From: Euclidia mi
Lineage: Eukaryota; Arthropoda; Insecta; Lepidoptera; Erebidae
NCBI GenBank assembly: GCA_944739405.2
Contig: OX123205.2
Span: 34,740,475-34,804,474 of the forward strand
DNA: 64,000 nt
Direction: 5' to 3'
Shown: positions 20,100 to 32,122 of the stretch, piece by piece
How positions within the stretch are numbered: the first letter of the stretch is position 1
Layout of the letters: each line of letters starts with the position of its first letter
The notes under the pieces: model-generated
Database searches by the model: none
What the model was told of the DNA's origin: nothing
What the model saw: the letters and a program-made list of their open reading frames with translations, nothing else
Made by a program: the position numbers and the translations under genes

Positions 20100-20850
20100 A
20101 TTCAACCATAAAGATTATGCCACCCAAGTACAAAAGAGGTATAAACCTAATAGTTTCAAGCAAACGTCAAATGTGCCATATTTTATATATTAAAAGAATT
20201 TGTGTTTTATAATACGAGTCGGCTAGCCCGTTCTACCCAACCGATTCGCATGATTTTTTTTTAAATGAAAGCTCTCATAGATTCTGACGCTGCATAGATT
20301 TGTCATCAAGCATTAGAAATTACCTAACTTGCACATTCATCAAGTTATAATGCAAAAACAGTTTTCTCCCATACATTTTTTACGTTTTCGTAGCCGTAGT
20401 CAATGACTTTCTGCTTCTATATATCTGGTTGTCATTGAGGTATGCGTTTCGTTATAGGCCTATAACACGCGCTGAAAAGAGCTCTTTCATTTGATGGTAT
20501 GCTCATTAAATTGGGTACGTTTGGTGTGGACATTGAACTTATTTTTCAATATTTTCCTATAAATTTCTTAAGATTCCATTGCTTTCTCTCTACATGGACG
20601 GTTCTAAATTCAAAAATACTTTTATGGCATCTAATAAGTTCCTTGCGGTAACTGCCAGGAAAAACCGTTATGCCTCCTTAAGGTGACCTTGCCTTACTTT
20701 CATACGGGTGTGAGTGTGGATGTATGTAAAATTATACCCGATGTTGGTAAAATTATCACTATAGTGAATTATCGCTGATGGCAGGTAATATTTCCCGAAT
20801 GTTACCAGTTAACCCTATTAATAATGTTGGGTGAACTGATTTCTGATGTT
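20100..20850. other. No recognisable gene
   Basis: AT-rich DNA between two GC-rich structured blocks. No supported feature. Confidence 0.5.
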
Positions 20851-20869
20851 GAGGAATTTTCCCCCTTTT

Positions 20870-21095
20870 TTTTATCGCGATGAAATCCAGTTACGGACTG
20901 TCCCTCAAAGGGACCCCTCCGCCAACTCAGTACCGAGTTTGGGGCAGGTAGAGGGGGGTGTGTGGCTCGGCCTCCCCCCTAGATGTTCGGGGGGACATAT
21001 CCACTTAAACACCGCGGTGTTCCTCTATCGACCCTTATGACGGGGTCGCGGTAACGACGTCATTATACCCGCGATCCGAGGAATTTTCTCCAAAT
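20870..21095 (+). repeat. Second GC-rich structured block, likely diverged relative of the 19.5-kb retroposon
   Basis: Stem-loops: GTCCCT/AGGGAC (20900-20914), AACTC/GAGTT (20924-20939), AGGGGGG/CCCCCCT (20952-20980), the palindrome AACACCGCGGTGTT near 21008, and CGACCC/GGGTCG. It ends GATCCGAGGAATTTTCTCC, close to GATCCGAAGGGATTTTCCACC at the end of the 19.5-kb element. Confidence 0.5.
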
Positions 21096-21274
21096 GTAGT
21101 GAAATTTCCGCGTAATGTTGGAAAAATCAACCCTACAGACGGATAAATTACGTTTTATGTTAGGAAAATTTTTGTGTTTTTAAATTACGGACTTTCTTCG
21201 GGCATCTTAATTGTTTTTTAAGTGAAACATATTATTACAGCGGTTCATAGTACTATTGTCATATAATTATATTA

Positions 21275-21530
21275 CAAGTGGTAGTAATGGTAGAAATTGT
21301 AGCTTTGGTAAGAATAGTAGTATTGAGAGAAAAGGTACCTTTGACAAGACCGGCGGTTTTGGTAGAAATTGTAGTTTAAAAAAATGGCAGATATGATAGT
21401 GTTAGTATGAATATTAGTTTTGGTACAAATAGTAGTTTTGATAAGAATAGTATTTTCGGTAGGAATAGTAGTTTTGGTAGAAATTGTATTTATTGCATAT
21501 ATGGTAGTTTTGGTAGCAATGTTAGTTGTT
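21275..21530 (+). repeat. Degenerate 18-bp minisatellite
   Basis: Variants of AGTTTTGGTAGAAATTGT repeat in tandem with many substitutions. A minus-strand frame across it (Thr/Ile/Asn repeats) is a by-product of the repeat. Confidence 0.8.
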
Positions 21531-22599
21531 AGGAAGTTATAATTATATAGACTGGAATACCTCAATATAACATAACAACTTTAGAAGTTTTCCCTTAGTT
21601 CGCATCAATAAGAAACACCGTCACACTTACACGAATTAGACCATTATCTTGAAAACCACTGAACCGAATTTGATGAAACTTGCTCTGTTTCCTAAGTTGG
21701 ATTAAATGTTAGTCAATACAAGAAACAGTCTCATTCCGATCAGTAGTTTTGGAGATTTTCGTCGACAAACATACATACATCTTTGAAATTTTGTATATTT
21801 ATTTGGAAGTCCTAACAGATTATGTCCTAACAGATAGAGTGGTGATGCCTTGCTAAATAAAAGTTTTCGGCGACTGTTATACTTGTTAAATTTTTTTTTA
21901 GAATTCATCTGCTGTACTTTTATTTTTGTGATAAATAGAAAATGGAATGAAATCTCTTTTGACAAATAGAGTGGATTCTATTTTTTATCTCTGCCATCAA
22001 ATAGTTTCAGTCAACCTCATTATTATTTCATTTACAACCAGATCCCTCCCGCGGCCCCGCCTGCGTGGATGACGGCTATTGCAACTATGTGCTATTCTGA
22101 TGTATAAGTTATATTATTGCAACTATTAATCAAACTCCGTTCAGTAGTACATGCGTTCAAAAGGACAAACTAACAAGCAAACAATAATACATTTACAATT
22201 ATAATCAAAGTATGTTGTGGTAGCTTGACAGCTTTCACTTCCAAAATATAACAGGCAAATCTAATTCAACATTCAAATAAACATTATAATTGAACATTCT
22301 CTCTCACAAAATATATTAGCAAATAAACACATTCACCTCTTCACAATATTGTAACGGCATTGAGGTCAGACGTCCCGATCATTAACTAAGCCTAGGTATT
22401 ACAAGTTGTCACATAAATCGTGTCGCACTCCTGCCACAAATGGTACGATTATTTGTTGTATAAATGCCATGTCAACTGTAGTATAAGTTATTACGATTAT
22501 GTTAAATTGCGATGTTTATTGGAGGATAGGCAGAGAGGTGTTTGGTGACAACAGATTATAGTAATATATCTGAAGAAAGATCGTTTTGTAAATAACCCT

Positions 22600-23040
22600 C
22601 CCTTTTGGGCTTCGCCGCAGTCGGGTAAAAAATTAAGAACTTCACCCCAGTTTTTTCAAAAGATTCATCCTCCTAAGGTTATCCTTACGAGAGGACCTTG
22701 ACAAGTGGCACTTGATCAGCGATGTCGCTATTCGCTAACCAAACAATACCGATATGCTGCGTTATTAGAAAGGAGAGGCGAGTACAAGTCTTTGTTTTAT
22801 AACGCGGTGGAAAAATTCCTTTGAACCACCGGCTCTAGGGGAAATTCGAGCCGTCGGAACTGGTGTTACCACTTGAATACCACCTCGACTGCCGACCCAG
22901 GACATCCTACGGGGAGAAAATATGGTACAAGAACCGTCCAGTCATCCTCCCAACTGTCTAATCTAGCGGCCTAGACAAGTGGTCCAGGATCCAAGATTTT
23001 ACAGAATTTACGAGACACTACTCATTGCAGAGCCCGTCTG
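22600..23040 (-). repeat. Diverged minus-strand relative of the hairpin-chain retroposon
   Basis: On the minus strand, GTCGAGGTGGT...GTGGTAACACCA, then CGGCTC-loop-GAGCCG with ATTTCCCC in the loop, then GGAATTTTTCCACC. This matches the order GTCGAGGTGGT, AACACCAC, CGGCTCT-loop-AGAGTCG, GGGATTTTCCACC at 19,990-20,072. The last stem is kept with a G-U to G-C change. Confidence 0.6.
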
Positions 23041-23067
23041 ACCGCCGCAATATTATAAAAAATATAG

Positions 23068-23133
23068 GTTTAACAGCATAAATGTTCTACAATTCTTTCT
23101 TAGAAGCATTGTAGAACATTTGTGCTGTTAAAC
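23068..23133. other. 26-bp near-perfect hairpin, 14-base loop
   Basis: 23068-23093 pairs with 23108-23133, with one G-U pair among 26. Size is pre-miRNA-like, but nothing shows expression. It may be a short inverted duplication or a tiny MITE remnant. Confidence 0.7.
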
Positions 23134-23139
23134 GAACTC

Positions 23140-24350
23140 CAAATCACTTTATATCATCACCTTGACAGTGATCACATTGCTTAACATCTCGACACACTGC
23201 CTACCATTCATACTTATACTAATAAACGAACTAATATTTATACATAAATGCAAAAGTGTGTTTGTTTTTCCTTCTTTCACGCTAAAACTGCTGAAAACAT
23301 GCAATAATATAGCTTACCTACTCATCGGCATATAAGACCTAGACTATATTTTGTCGGGAAAGCCGACACCCACGCAAATGTGGCAGCGGAATTCATTTTA
23401 AAATAGTATCCAAATAATTTTAGCATCTCTGTAAAGCGATGCAATATTAGCCTATCAAAATACCTCTATAGAAAAGCATTCGAAACCCGAGGGCAAAAAT
23501 AGTTCAGCCGATCACATTCATAAATAAAAACTCAATGACTATTACTATAAATCTTCATATTATTAAGACATATCAATTTATTGAGAGTAGGAGTAAATTG
23601 TACACCTACAACCTACAGAAGATATAAAATTGGCTTATCTTCGTAATAAAGATGTTTGTAAGTATGTTTGTGCGTTCCGATCTTGGGAATTGATGGACCG
23701 AATTGGAGCGATACTTGGTTGTTAAGGCGTGAAATGTTTGTGGTAGGTCTTGTTTTTGTAGTGAGATAATATGGTATGGCTACCTATGTTTTGTAGTGGT
23801 TTAGGAATGCTTGTCATGCAAATTCATATCATTAAGCAGCTTCGAGATTACTATGTAATATTGCCGTTACAAAGTAAATTCCAACTCGCTTAAGTTATAA
23901 AAAAAAAACTACACCCTACAAAGATATTTTATTTTGTAGAGTAACTAGTTTATTAATAAAAAAAAATGGTATTGTATAACAAAGTAAATCATGGCGATTG
24001 GAAAAAGAGTCATGACCTGCCATGTCATGCTTGCTTCTCTGCATATGAGCTGTACTTCTAAGGAACATTTATTTTTATTTAATGCTTTATTTTATTAAGA
24101 TGTTTAAGTGTGACTGGCTACATTTTCCGCCTTTCTTTTAGTAGCGTCTATTTTCAAAGAAGCTAATGGAACGTGTTCAAATATGACTGAAATATCAGTA
24201 GAATCTACTGCCCAATATTTCTCAAGGTTATGTCTTAAGCTACACTATACAGTACAGTTCGAAGTCAGCCATCATATGCAATTAACAGTTAAATTGAAAC
24301 AACATGCGGCCCAATTCAATTTGATGAAGCTAACTAAGATACTGTGCGAA
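23140..24350. other. No recognisable gene
   Basis: AT-rich, only short frames, no family signal seen. Confidence 0.5.
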
Positions 24351-24353
24351 TAG

Positions 24354-24560
24354 TCTTAATATATAAAATCTTTGCGTTACTGACTGACTGACAGACACGC
24401 TACAGCCGAAACTATTGGGAGCAGGAAGCTGAAATTTGGCGTGTATGTTCCTTGGGGACCGTAGGGGTGCACTAAGACGGGATTTCCCGAAATACCTACG
24501 GGGTCATCCAAAACGGGTAAATTTAAAAAAAATGCAGGCATAGCTGCTGGCGTCCTCTAG
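24354..24560 (+). mobile_element. Non-autonomous Helitron (Lep1 type), 207 bp
   Basis: Begins TCTTAATATATAAAATC, ends GCGTCCTCTAG followed by T, with GCAG...CTGC just before the end. The copy at 31,632-31,838 has the same length and ends. Inserted 5' of T as Helitrons do. Confidence 0.85.
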
Positions 24561-24624
24561 TTCAATATAAACTGGACGACCTGATTGTGGTTTATGGTAT
24601 GTTACCTATATTATATATTTTTTT

Positions 24625-24690
24625 TATATATTCACGCCTGTATCTCCAAAAAGATAGGCAGAGGTGTAACATTACACTCACATTTCAACT
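24625..24690 (-). repeat. SINE tail fragment
   Basis: GATAGGCAGAGGTGTAACATTACAC reverse-complements the tail of the 5,773 SINE. Confidence 0.6.
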
Positions 24691-24699
24691 TATGAATTT

Positions 24700-26190
24700 T
24701 AAGGTACTAATTCTAAGCTTTGTGAATAAGAAGTTTTTTTTTTTAGATCGGCATAGTTTTTGCATTCCTCGTTATAAATCTGCTATCAGTGCAATGCATT
24801 TAAAATAACTGAACAGTTTGTGCTCCGTTATTACAACTGCTGCTCAGTAATTAACAATTTGCACAAGCTGCCTATTAAATGTAATGCACTCCTACCAGCG
24901 GTGGCAATATTATACAGCAGTGATGTTATGCTACCCTTTCGCCTAAAATTGCACGTTCCTGAAGGATTCCTTATAACAGCATCAAGTGAATGAGTTCAAA
25001 CGCCAACGTAAGAACTCCCTTAGAAAATGAATCGGAGTCTTCATTACTAAGAACGATGGCTATGGAAGGCTGTTCTACATAACTAAACGCGTACAATGAA
25101 TTGGTTTACATATTTAATGGCATGCTTGAGGACTCCATTTGAAAAGGCGTGCAGTTTTCCTCAAAGTATGGAAAAGATAAGGCCAAATTCGACTTGAGTT
25201 GTTAAAATGTCAGAATGCAAAGGAGGAATTAAATATGCTAAAAACTTTAAGGTATGCGGCCCCAAATAAGACGCAAATGTACTATTTTCTTTGTACAATA
25301 AATAATTCAGCTTTATACGAGTATGATGATGCAAACATGTTTAGGGATGCTGCCTACCTTTAAAGTAATTTTCCACAACCCCTTACCCAACCAATGTTTG
25401 AAAACTTCATCGTAAGAGGAACTCAGATTTCCGTTTTTGTTAAAAAATAAGTTTCCTAAATTGGCCTTTCTTAAATTCCTAACTGACCTGGGTCTAAGTT
25501 AAGTAAAGCACGTTATCTAGGTATTTCCAAAATGGTTTATCTTTGATAAGTTGTTCGATTTTGCACAGATATTTTTTTATCCTATAAATGTTGTTCCAGC
25601 GTTGTACCAAAGGTGATAGATTGTTTTAAACATATTGCCAGCCTTCCTTCAAAAGTTGCCCATTCTCACGTACAAAACGGAAGATTACATTATAACATAC
25701 GAGCGAGAAATTCAACAGATCATAAACTTGGAGCGGAATGGCCAAGTGAGTGGAGTTATGGACACATTTTTTATTTATGGTGCCCTTGTATGTTCAGTTA
25801 AATGCTAATAATTTGTAAAGACATCCTATGTAGTGAAATAATAATCCATGTTTACTAATATGGTGTAACTGTATTATATCCATGCTAGTACTATAAAGCT
25901 GAAGTTGACAAACTTATGAAGACTACATGCTTGATTTAATAAATATATTTATGTTAGATCGTGTAATTATCGAGGAAGGTTATAACACAAAGAAATTGGA
26001 TATACATATTCTTCTGTGTTATAACATCATGTTATGAGCCTTAAGCAGTAGCGATAAATATCATCAGCTTTGCTAGCGGTTACACACGAGCAAAGCTGGT
26101 CCTATTTAAAATCCTAATACAGCTATCCTTGAGCGACCATAGTCCATAGACAAGAAGGCATAGACTTAAATATTAAATAATTTAATCCTT
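24700..26190. other. No recognisable gene
   Basis: AT-rich; frames under 75 codons without recognisable motifs. Confidence 0.5.
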
Positions 26191-26204
26191 CTTATTTTTA
26201 CCGC

Positions 26205-26295
26205 TACTTTAGCTGCGATCGCCCAATAGTTTCGGCTGTGCGTTGTCTGTCAATCAGTAACGCAAGGATTTTATATTTAAAGAATATATATTTCT
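26205..26295 (-). mobile_element. 5' end of a Lep1-type Helitron, minus strand, truncated
   Basis: The plus strand reads TTTCGGCTGTGCG...CAGTAACGCAAGGATTTTATA, the reverse of the Helitron start block. The CTAG end is missing. Confidence 0.65.
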
Positions 26296-26299
26296 AAAT

Positions 26300-27420
26300 A
26301 TTATTTTACGTGTCTTATAAACCTACTAGAATGTTTCAGACGTATAAAGGATTGAGGTGTGATGTTCCTCCATTAAGAGCGAGCATTCTCTAACCCGGCT
26401 AGGTGTTCGTACCTGGTGGACTACAGTCTGACGGCAGTACTTTGGAACTTGTGTTTACGTAATATAGAGTATTACTTAGCTACCACTACGGATGCGTTGC
26501 CTATGTACTTGGCTAACCGGTTCAACGCCGTCAGGTCCCCCCTAGGATTAAATTTTATATGAAGGGGTACACATTGCTGGAAACGTATCAGCACTGGTGA
26601 TTTTGACGGACGCTATCGTTTAATGAATAAAACATATCTTGGTTTGTGCGTTTTTGAGCCCCACAGAAAAGCAGTCAAAGATAAGAACTAGAATGTGGAC
26701 ACCACTTTTAAAGACAAATACACCTAGAATTGCGCCATGTTAAATCTAGGTAGGTACATCAGCAAGCGGATCCTAGGCTCCAAGATGAATAGTTTTAGAT
26801 GCATCAAGGATACTTTAAACTTTAAACCGATGTCATGCTCAGATAATGATGATGTTTCACTGCCTTCTATTAACAAAAAAAGTCGCTATCAAACGTTTAT
26901 TCTGTATTTTAGGATCAGAACACTTTATTTAGAACATTACTTGGTATTTGTACCTTAAAATTAAACACCAGAAATTTCTAACTTATATTTAGCTAGGTTC
27001 TAGAATTGATGACATTTTTCACATTTCATCATTCCGTATATTACGCATGTTTTGTACACAAGAGCCTTGAACCTGCTCAATAATGTTCTCTCAACTTAAA
27101 ACAACAGCGAAAATTGTATGACGACATTTTATAACACTGTTTTGTTCAGAAATTCTGTGAAAACAACAACAAGAGAGGTTTATTCTTAATGATTATTACC
27201 GTATTACATTTCTGCGTGCCATTGTAATATAATGATATTTTTTTCTAAATTTTCACTTGATGTTCTATGAAAGGGGGTAAGGAGCAAATGGGGTATTATG
27301 CGTGAAGAAAACTTCTTAGGAAGGCCATAAGCTTATAGTAAAGGCGGAAACGGGTGCGTATAGTGCTCGATGGGAGCGACTAATAACAAAGCAGCGAGAT
27401 AATATCAAACAGCGATGCAG
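26300..27420. other. No recognisable gene
   Basis: Low-complexity intergenic DNA. A 73-codon frame (26737-26958) has no motif and no support. Confidence 0.5.
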
Positions 27421-27424
27421 CGAT

Positions 27425-27662
27425 GCCTACACTGCCCGAAAGGGTAGGCAGAGATGTAATATTATACCCTCATTTCGCCTTATGAATATTAGGTCCCACG
27501 AAATAGGGGGCCAAGCTTATTGCCGTTACCAGGCAAATTGCCAGACTCCGTGCTGCTACTGAAAAATTAAGAAAAAAACGGTAACACTCTTGCCCGACCC
27601 GGAAAACGAACCCAGGACCAGCAGACGCATACGCTATCCACTGTACCACAGAAGCAGTCTTT
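27425..27662 (-). mobile_element. SINE, minus strand copy of the 5,773 family
   Basis: The decayed head (GTACCACAGAAGCAGTC and GACCCGGAAAACGAACCC on the plus strand) and the tail (GGTAGGCAGAGATGTAATATTATACC) match the 5,773 SINE in reverse order. Confidence 0.8.
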
Positions 27663-27704
27663 GACTCTTTATATAAAAAAGAAATAGCATATATAGAATA
27701 GCTT

Positions 27705-27945
27705 TGCGCAGCATTTCGCAGTCCACTGCTGGGTATAAACCTCTTCAAATTTGCCTCATAATAAGCGTTATAAGTCAATCGAAGGATTTGAGCTACTATA
27801 CCACGCTGGCCACATGGGATGGGTAAAAGGTTTCTCGTCGAGTTTTCTCGCTCTTCCCAAAGATACTATGTTGCTTCGTGTAATTAGTCGCCTCTTAAAA
27901 CACCCACGGCATGATGTGGGTTGGTGGCACTATATTATATTCTTA
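27705..27945 (+). repeat. Dispersed repeat shared with 39,135-39,365
   Basis: Both copies run from CACTGCTGG through CTACTATACCACGCTGGCC, a TCTCGCTCTTCCC-type segment, and CACCCACGGCATGATGTGGG to a GGTGGCACTATATT-type end. Confidence 0.7.
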
Positions 27946-28874
27946 ATCATTCACTACATCCATATATCTCTTATCATTGATGGCAAAATCCATTTCACAC
28001 ACTCAACATATCTATTCAGCTATTCACATCAGTTCGCGCAGCATAGACGTTTCTGTTTTCCCATTTGTAGTTCTTGGCTTAGTTGTATTTGTATATGATT
28101 GCGAATTTACCATAGCGATTCACAGATTCTATTCAGTTTCAATAGGAACTAAGTCACATTAAGAGATTGTACTCGGTTATCAGGCGCCAAACAAGAGGTT
28201 ATGATAGTCCGGCGGAAATGCATTTAATATTGAACGTATTATATTATATTATATATATTTTAGTCTGAATAGACGTCGTTGTAGGTATGGTCGTTTTGTT
28301 ATAGTATGGAAATGCTCCATTAAACAAGCTACGTTTTATGGTATACCATTTCTCTATATTACTACCTTAAACATACTACACACGATTTTATGCGAAAATC
28401 ATTTCACAAATATGCATACATACTTGAAATAGGTGCTCCTTTCAACCCCTCTTTTAATGACGCCAAATACAGTTTCGTCACTTTAATACAATCACACCAT
28501 TTTAATTCCATTTGATGGTTATTCGGAGGTTTTATTGAAAACTCTTAATGAGTGTAAAAGCATAAAATATATCCAATATTTATGCATCAAACTTTTCATA
28601 ATAAATTTAATATTTTCAGTAACAATTTACTTGCGAAAAGTTATCGTGTTCGCCTATTATAACAAAAAGGTTCGCCTCGATATTTTAATTTTACATATTT
28701 TCTCCTCAGATTTTTATGTTTGATATACTTATAATGTGTTAAATAATTTAATTTGACTCCTACATTACTTAAGTTCGGCTTCAGTGTTGTACGGATAAAT
28801 AATGTTATATTTGTAGATCATATATAAACTAATTTATAATATGAAACAACTCGCACACGGTTATCTGATCCCGA

Positions 28875-28982
28875 ACTAGATAACTGATAAAAATACAGAT
28901 ATATGGTTCAATCATTCTTCATCACCACAGGGTGATGAAGAATGATTGAACCATATATCTGTATTTTTATCAGTTATCTAGT
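28875..28982. repeat. Perfect 52-bp inverted repeat with 4-base loop
   Basis: 28875-28926 is the exact reverse complement of 28931-28982; only ACAG separates the arms. There is no mismatch over 52 pairs. It is AT-rich and does not resemble a known element end. Possible origins: recent template-switch duplication, a hairpin-RNA locus, or an assembly artefact. Confidence 0.95.
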
Positions 28983-29004
28983 ACATAATATATTGTCCCA
29001 CTGC

Positions 29005-29400
29005 TAGACACAGGCCTCTATTCTTCTTCTTTTGCCTGCCCTGTTCCCATATTACTTGGGGTCGGCGCAGAATTTCTTTCGCTTCCATTCTCTCCTATCA
29101 GACGTCATCTGATTATTCACTCCCTTTTCATTCATGTCATCCTTCACACAATCTATCTATCTTTTCTTTGGTCTTCCTCTTGCCTTATATCCGTCAACTC
29201 TTATATTCATCACCTTTCTAGTCACATGCTTTTCATCCCTCCTCATTACATGCCCATACCACGCTAGACGCTTTCCTCTCAGCTTTTCTTGCACCGGTGC
29301 AACTTTCAAACATCCCCTGATATACTCATTTCTAATTTAATCCATCCTTGTCACTCCACACATCCATCTCAAAATCCTCATCTCTGCTACATGTAAAAGG
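29005..29400 (-). pseudogene. RTE-type LINE, 3' end of ORF, minus strand
   Basis: On the minus strand this encodes a broken version of the C-terminal tail found in RTE-clade LINE proteins: a LAWYGHVMRR-type block and a GRPRKRW-type block. The 58,047-58,304 copy shows the same region open. It lacks the RT domain and has several frame breaks. Confidence 0.6.
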
Positions 29401-29404
29401 CTAT

Positions 29405-29660
29405 AATATCTTAGTCCACCACACTGCAGCGCTGTCCAATTGCGTCTTGGCTGACTTCATAAGTCTTTCGAAAACATTATGAAGAACTCTCAGATATGCA
29501 GGTTTCCTCACGGTGTTTGCCTTCACCGTTGAGCAAGCGATAATTAGCAATTGAATACCCACTTAACTTTGTAAAGACATGGTACGTGCCGCGGATCCAA
29601 ACCCGAGACTCTCTGCGTAGCACTTTGTGAGTCTCTCTCTCACTAGGCCATCGCTGAATA
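29405..29660 (-). mobile_element. SINE, minus strand, GCTACGCAGAG family
   Basis: On the plus strand: AACTCTCAGATATGCAGG, TTTCCTCACGGTG, AAGCGATAATTAG, CTCTGCGTAGCA and CTAGGCCATCGCTG, in the order of the same family at 42,035-42,305. Confidence 0.85.
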
Positions 29661-29669
29661 AATAACAAT

Positions 29670-30990
29670 TAGAATAGAGTAAAGTAATACGACGGAAAAC
29701 ACTTAGGCACGACAAATAATCTTGTACTTCACACAAAAAAAGCCTTGCAAAAAACTACAATTTTAATTTACCCGAAACAGTTAAGGTGGTGACTGCTGAG
29801 CGTCAAGATAAGCGGTGGGGTGCAGAGCTTCAGCTAACGGTCTTTATTTGCCTTTTGATCAATTACTTCATATAGTTTCATTAAAAACCGTTCAACTCAC
29901 AAATGTATAGAAAATATAAACAAAAATAAAATATTCACACCGCAATTCACTCACAAATTTTAATGAATACACATCCATTGCGCGCACTACTAAGCGCTCT
30001 AACTTAGTTTTGAAACTCATAGCGCATTGTAAATCAAACTCACGACGTAGTTGAAACATATTGGTGTGTGTGTTAGACAATAGTCTGTAGCGATATGATG
30101 TAAGTGAACACAAAGAAACTAGGTATTAAAATATTAGGTAAAGTATTAGTTTATTTCATAAACATAAAGGGCTTCATCTACATCCGTGAACATGGCGCTT
30201 ACAACAGTGCTGAAATATGACGGACAAAAATACTAAAGGTTTTAAGATCAGGCCAAGCGAATCCGTGGGCGCCTGCAAGTAATTTAATAATATTACGGTG
30301 TTATTTTTGTATAAGTAGCTAAAAAATCTTTTACTTATACCTCAAGTACTTCAACTAATTAATTGTAGTTATTATTTTTAATAATATAAATATTTCTTTT
30401 ACAAAAAAAAAATGTTATCACCTCCATTTCCACCGAAAAGATCTCTTCCAAGAATCCATCCATTTTATATTGGAAAACATTTTGATTTTGTGGGCCTATC
30501 TCAGAAATACCCTATAGCGGCTGTGATCCCACATGCCAGGACATATAGACGTGGCAAGATACCCTCATGTTTAATTATAATTCAAAAAGTAATTACTAAA
30601 TTAGTAACCAACATCTGAATACAAAAGCTTTCAAACCTTTTAATATTTAAAACAATCGCGTCACCATCTCTCTCTCTCTGCAACGATATTCAAAGAAATT
30701 CTTAGATCTTCAAATGTGTAAATAAAACATTCGTCAGAAACGTCTGTACGTCTCAAAAACAATGCGGGATCTTACATAATTCATGTTAATATAATATTAA
30801 AACGTCGTATACATCTGCTAGTTCATATTCATTTGCAGTATGCCTTGCATTTACTTTGTACGGTACGGAAACATAGTGAGTGCTGTTTTGTGATGAATCG
30901 CTGCGTTTAGAGTCTTAAGAAATTGAATATGAGTCACTTTGATTGTGTAGGATTCTTGCTATTTATCTCTATGGCAAAACATGCGATTTT
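29670..30990. other. No recognisable gene
   Basis: AT-rich; a short (CT)n run near 30,667-30,680. No coding or element signal I can support. Confidence 0.5.
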
Positions 30991-31004
30991 TTATACCAGC
31001 TTAT

Positions 31005-31210
31005 CAAAGTTTCCCACTGCTGGGCAAAGGCTTCACCCTTGGACCAACTTGCATCCCTGTCCTGTGCTATGTCCGGCCAGTCGCTGTCTAGATTGGTATG
31101 GTATGTTATCCAGATCGTCCCACCGTCTCCGATTGGTTTTAATAAATGTATAATTGGTTGAATTGTTCAATCATCATCATCAGCCCTGTAAATAAAGTGT
31201 ACCACTTCTG
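31005..31210 (+). repeat. Dispersed lepidopteran repeat pieces
   Basis: TTTCCCACTGCTGGGCAAAGGC at 31,010 and ATCATCATCAGCCCTGTAAA at 31,167. Confidence 0.5.
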
Positions 31211-31424
31211 GTTCATGAATACAGAATTACAAACTCATACAACATATGAATAATAATTTAAAATTTGTAATGAAGTATAAATCCCTTGACATAATTAAAA
31301 TTTACACCGAAATTTACAATGCAATCAGACAGATATCGAAATCACGCGAAATTATTTTCAGCAAAATGTGATTGTTTGCATACAATTTCACAGAAATCTA
31401 TTACTACCGTTATTTATTGAAGAA

Positions 31425-31542
31425 ATACTACTGAGCGCAAGAAGCTGAAATTTGGCATGTATGTTCCTTGGCGAGTGTAGAGGAGCACTAAGAGAGGAAC
31501 CCAATAAAATAGTGCCATGTAGGCAGAGCTGTGTACGAAGTC
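31425..31542 (+). mobile_element. Decayed Helitron internal and 3' part
   Basis: AGAAGCTGAAATTTGGCATGTATGTTCCTTGG matches the interior of the Helitron that follows, and it ends GTCTAG/T. Confidence 0.55.
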
Positions 31543-31631
31543 TAGTTACAAATATAATACCAATATTAAAAATTAAAATAACTTATGACTCTTTCAAAGT
31601 TGTAATCGTAAAAAAAACATTCATCTTAAAA

Positions 31632-31838
31632 TCTTAATATATAAAATCCTTGCGTTACTGACTGACTGACAGACACGCTAGAGCCCAAACGATTGGGCGC
31701 AGGAAGCTGAAATTTGGAATGTATGTTCCTTGGAGACCGTAGGGGTGCACTAAGAAGCGATTTCCCGAAATTCCCACGGGATCGGCCAAAACGGGTAAAA
31801 TTAAAAAAAATGCAGGCGTAGCTGCTGGCGTCCTCTAG
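31632..31838 (+). mobile_element. Non-autonomous Helitron (Lep1 type), 207 bp
   Basis: TC at 31632, CTAG at 31835-31838, with A before and T after, the expected AT target. About 90% identical by eye to the 24,354 copy and the same length. Confidence 0.88.
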
Positions 31839-32034
31839 TATAAAATAAAATCTCTCTGTAAAATATTCATCTTTAAATTCAACTAACTGTTAGCATCTTC
31901 AAGGTTTAACGTGAAATTGCATCCTCCACAATTCTCTCTATAGAACACAGCTACGTATAGACAGCCATGAAACATTTTAAAAATGTTACCGTTTCAAACA
32001 CGATACTTCAACGTATCCGGAGTGTAAAAATACT

Positions 32035-32122
32035 CTCACATTTCTTTTATGAACGAAATTATTTGAAGAAATGTGAGAAATGTGAGAAACGAAATGCTTG
32101 GTTTTACCAAGCATTTCGTTTC
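32035..32122. other. Two adjacent hairpins
   Basis: CTCACATTTCTT pairs with AAGAAATGTGAG (about 32035-32076). Directly after, GAAACGAAATGCTTGGT (32086-32102) pairs perfectly with 32106-32122 over a TTT loop, a 17-bp stem. GAGAAATGT is also directly repeated between them. Confidence 0.75.

Noticed and set aside
21272..21565. Thr/Ile-rich protein on the minus strand
   Set aside because: It is the translation of an 18-bp minisatellite.
27751..28098. 115-codon frame
   Set aside because: Covers a dispersed repeat that recurs at 39,135 with stops; not a gene.
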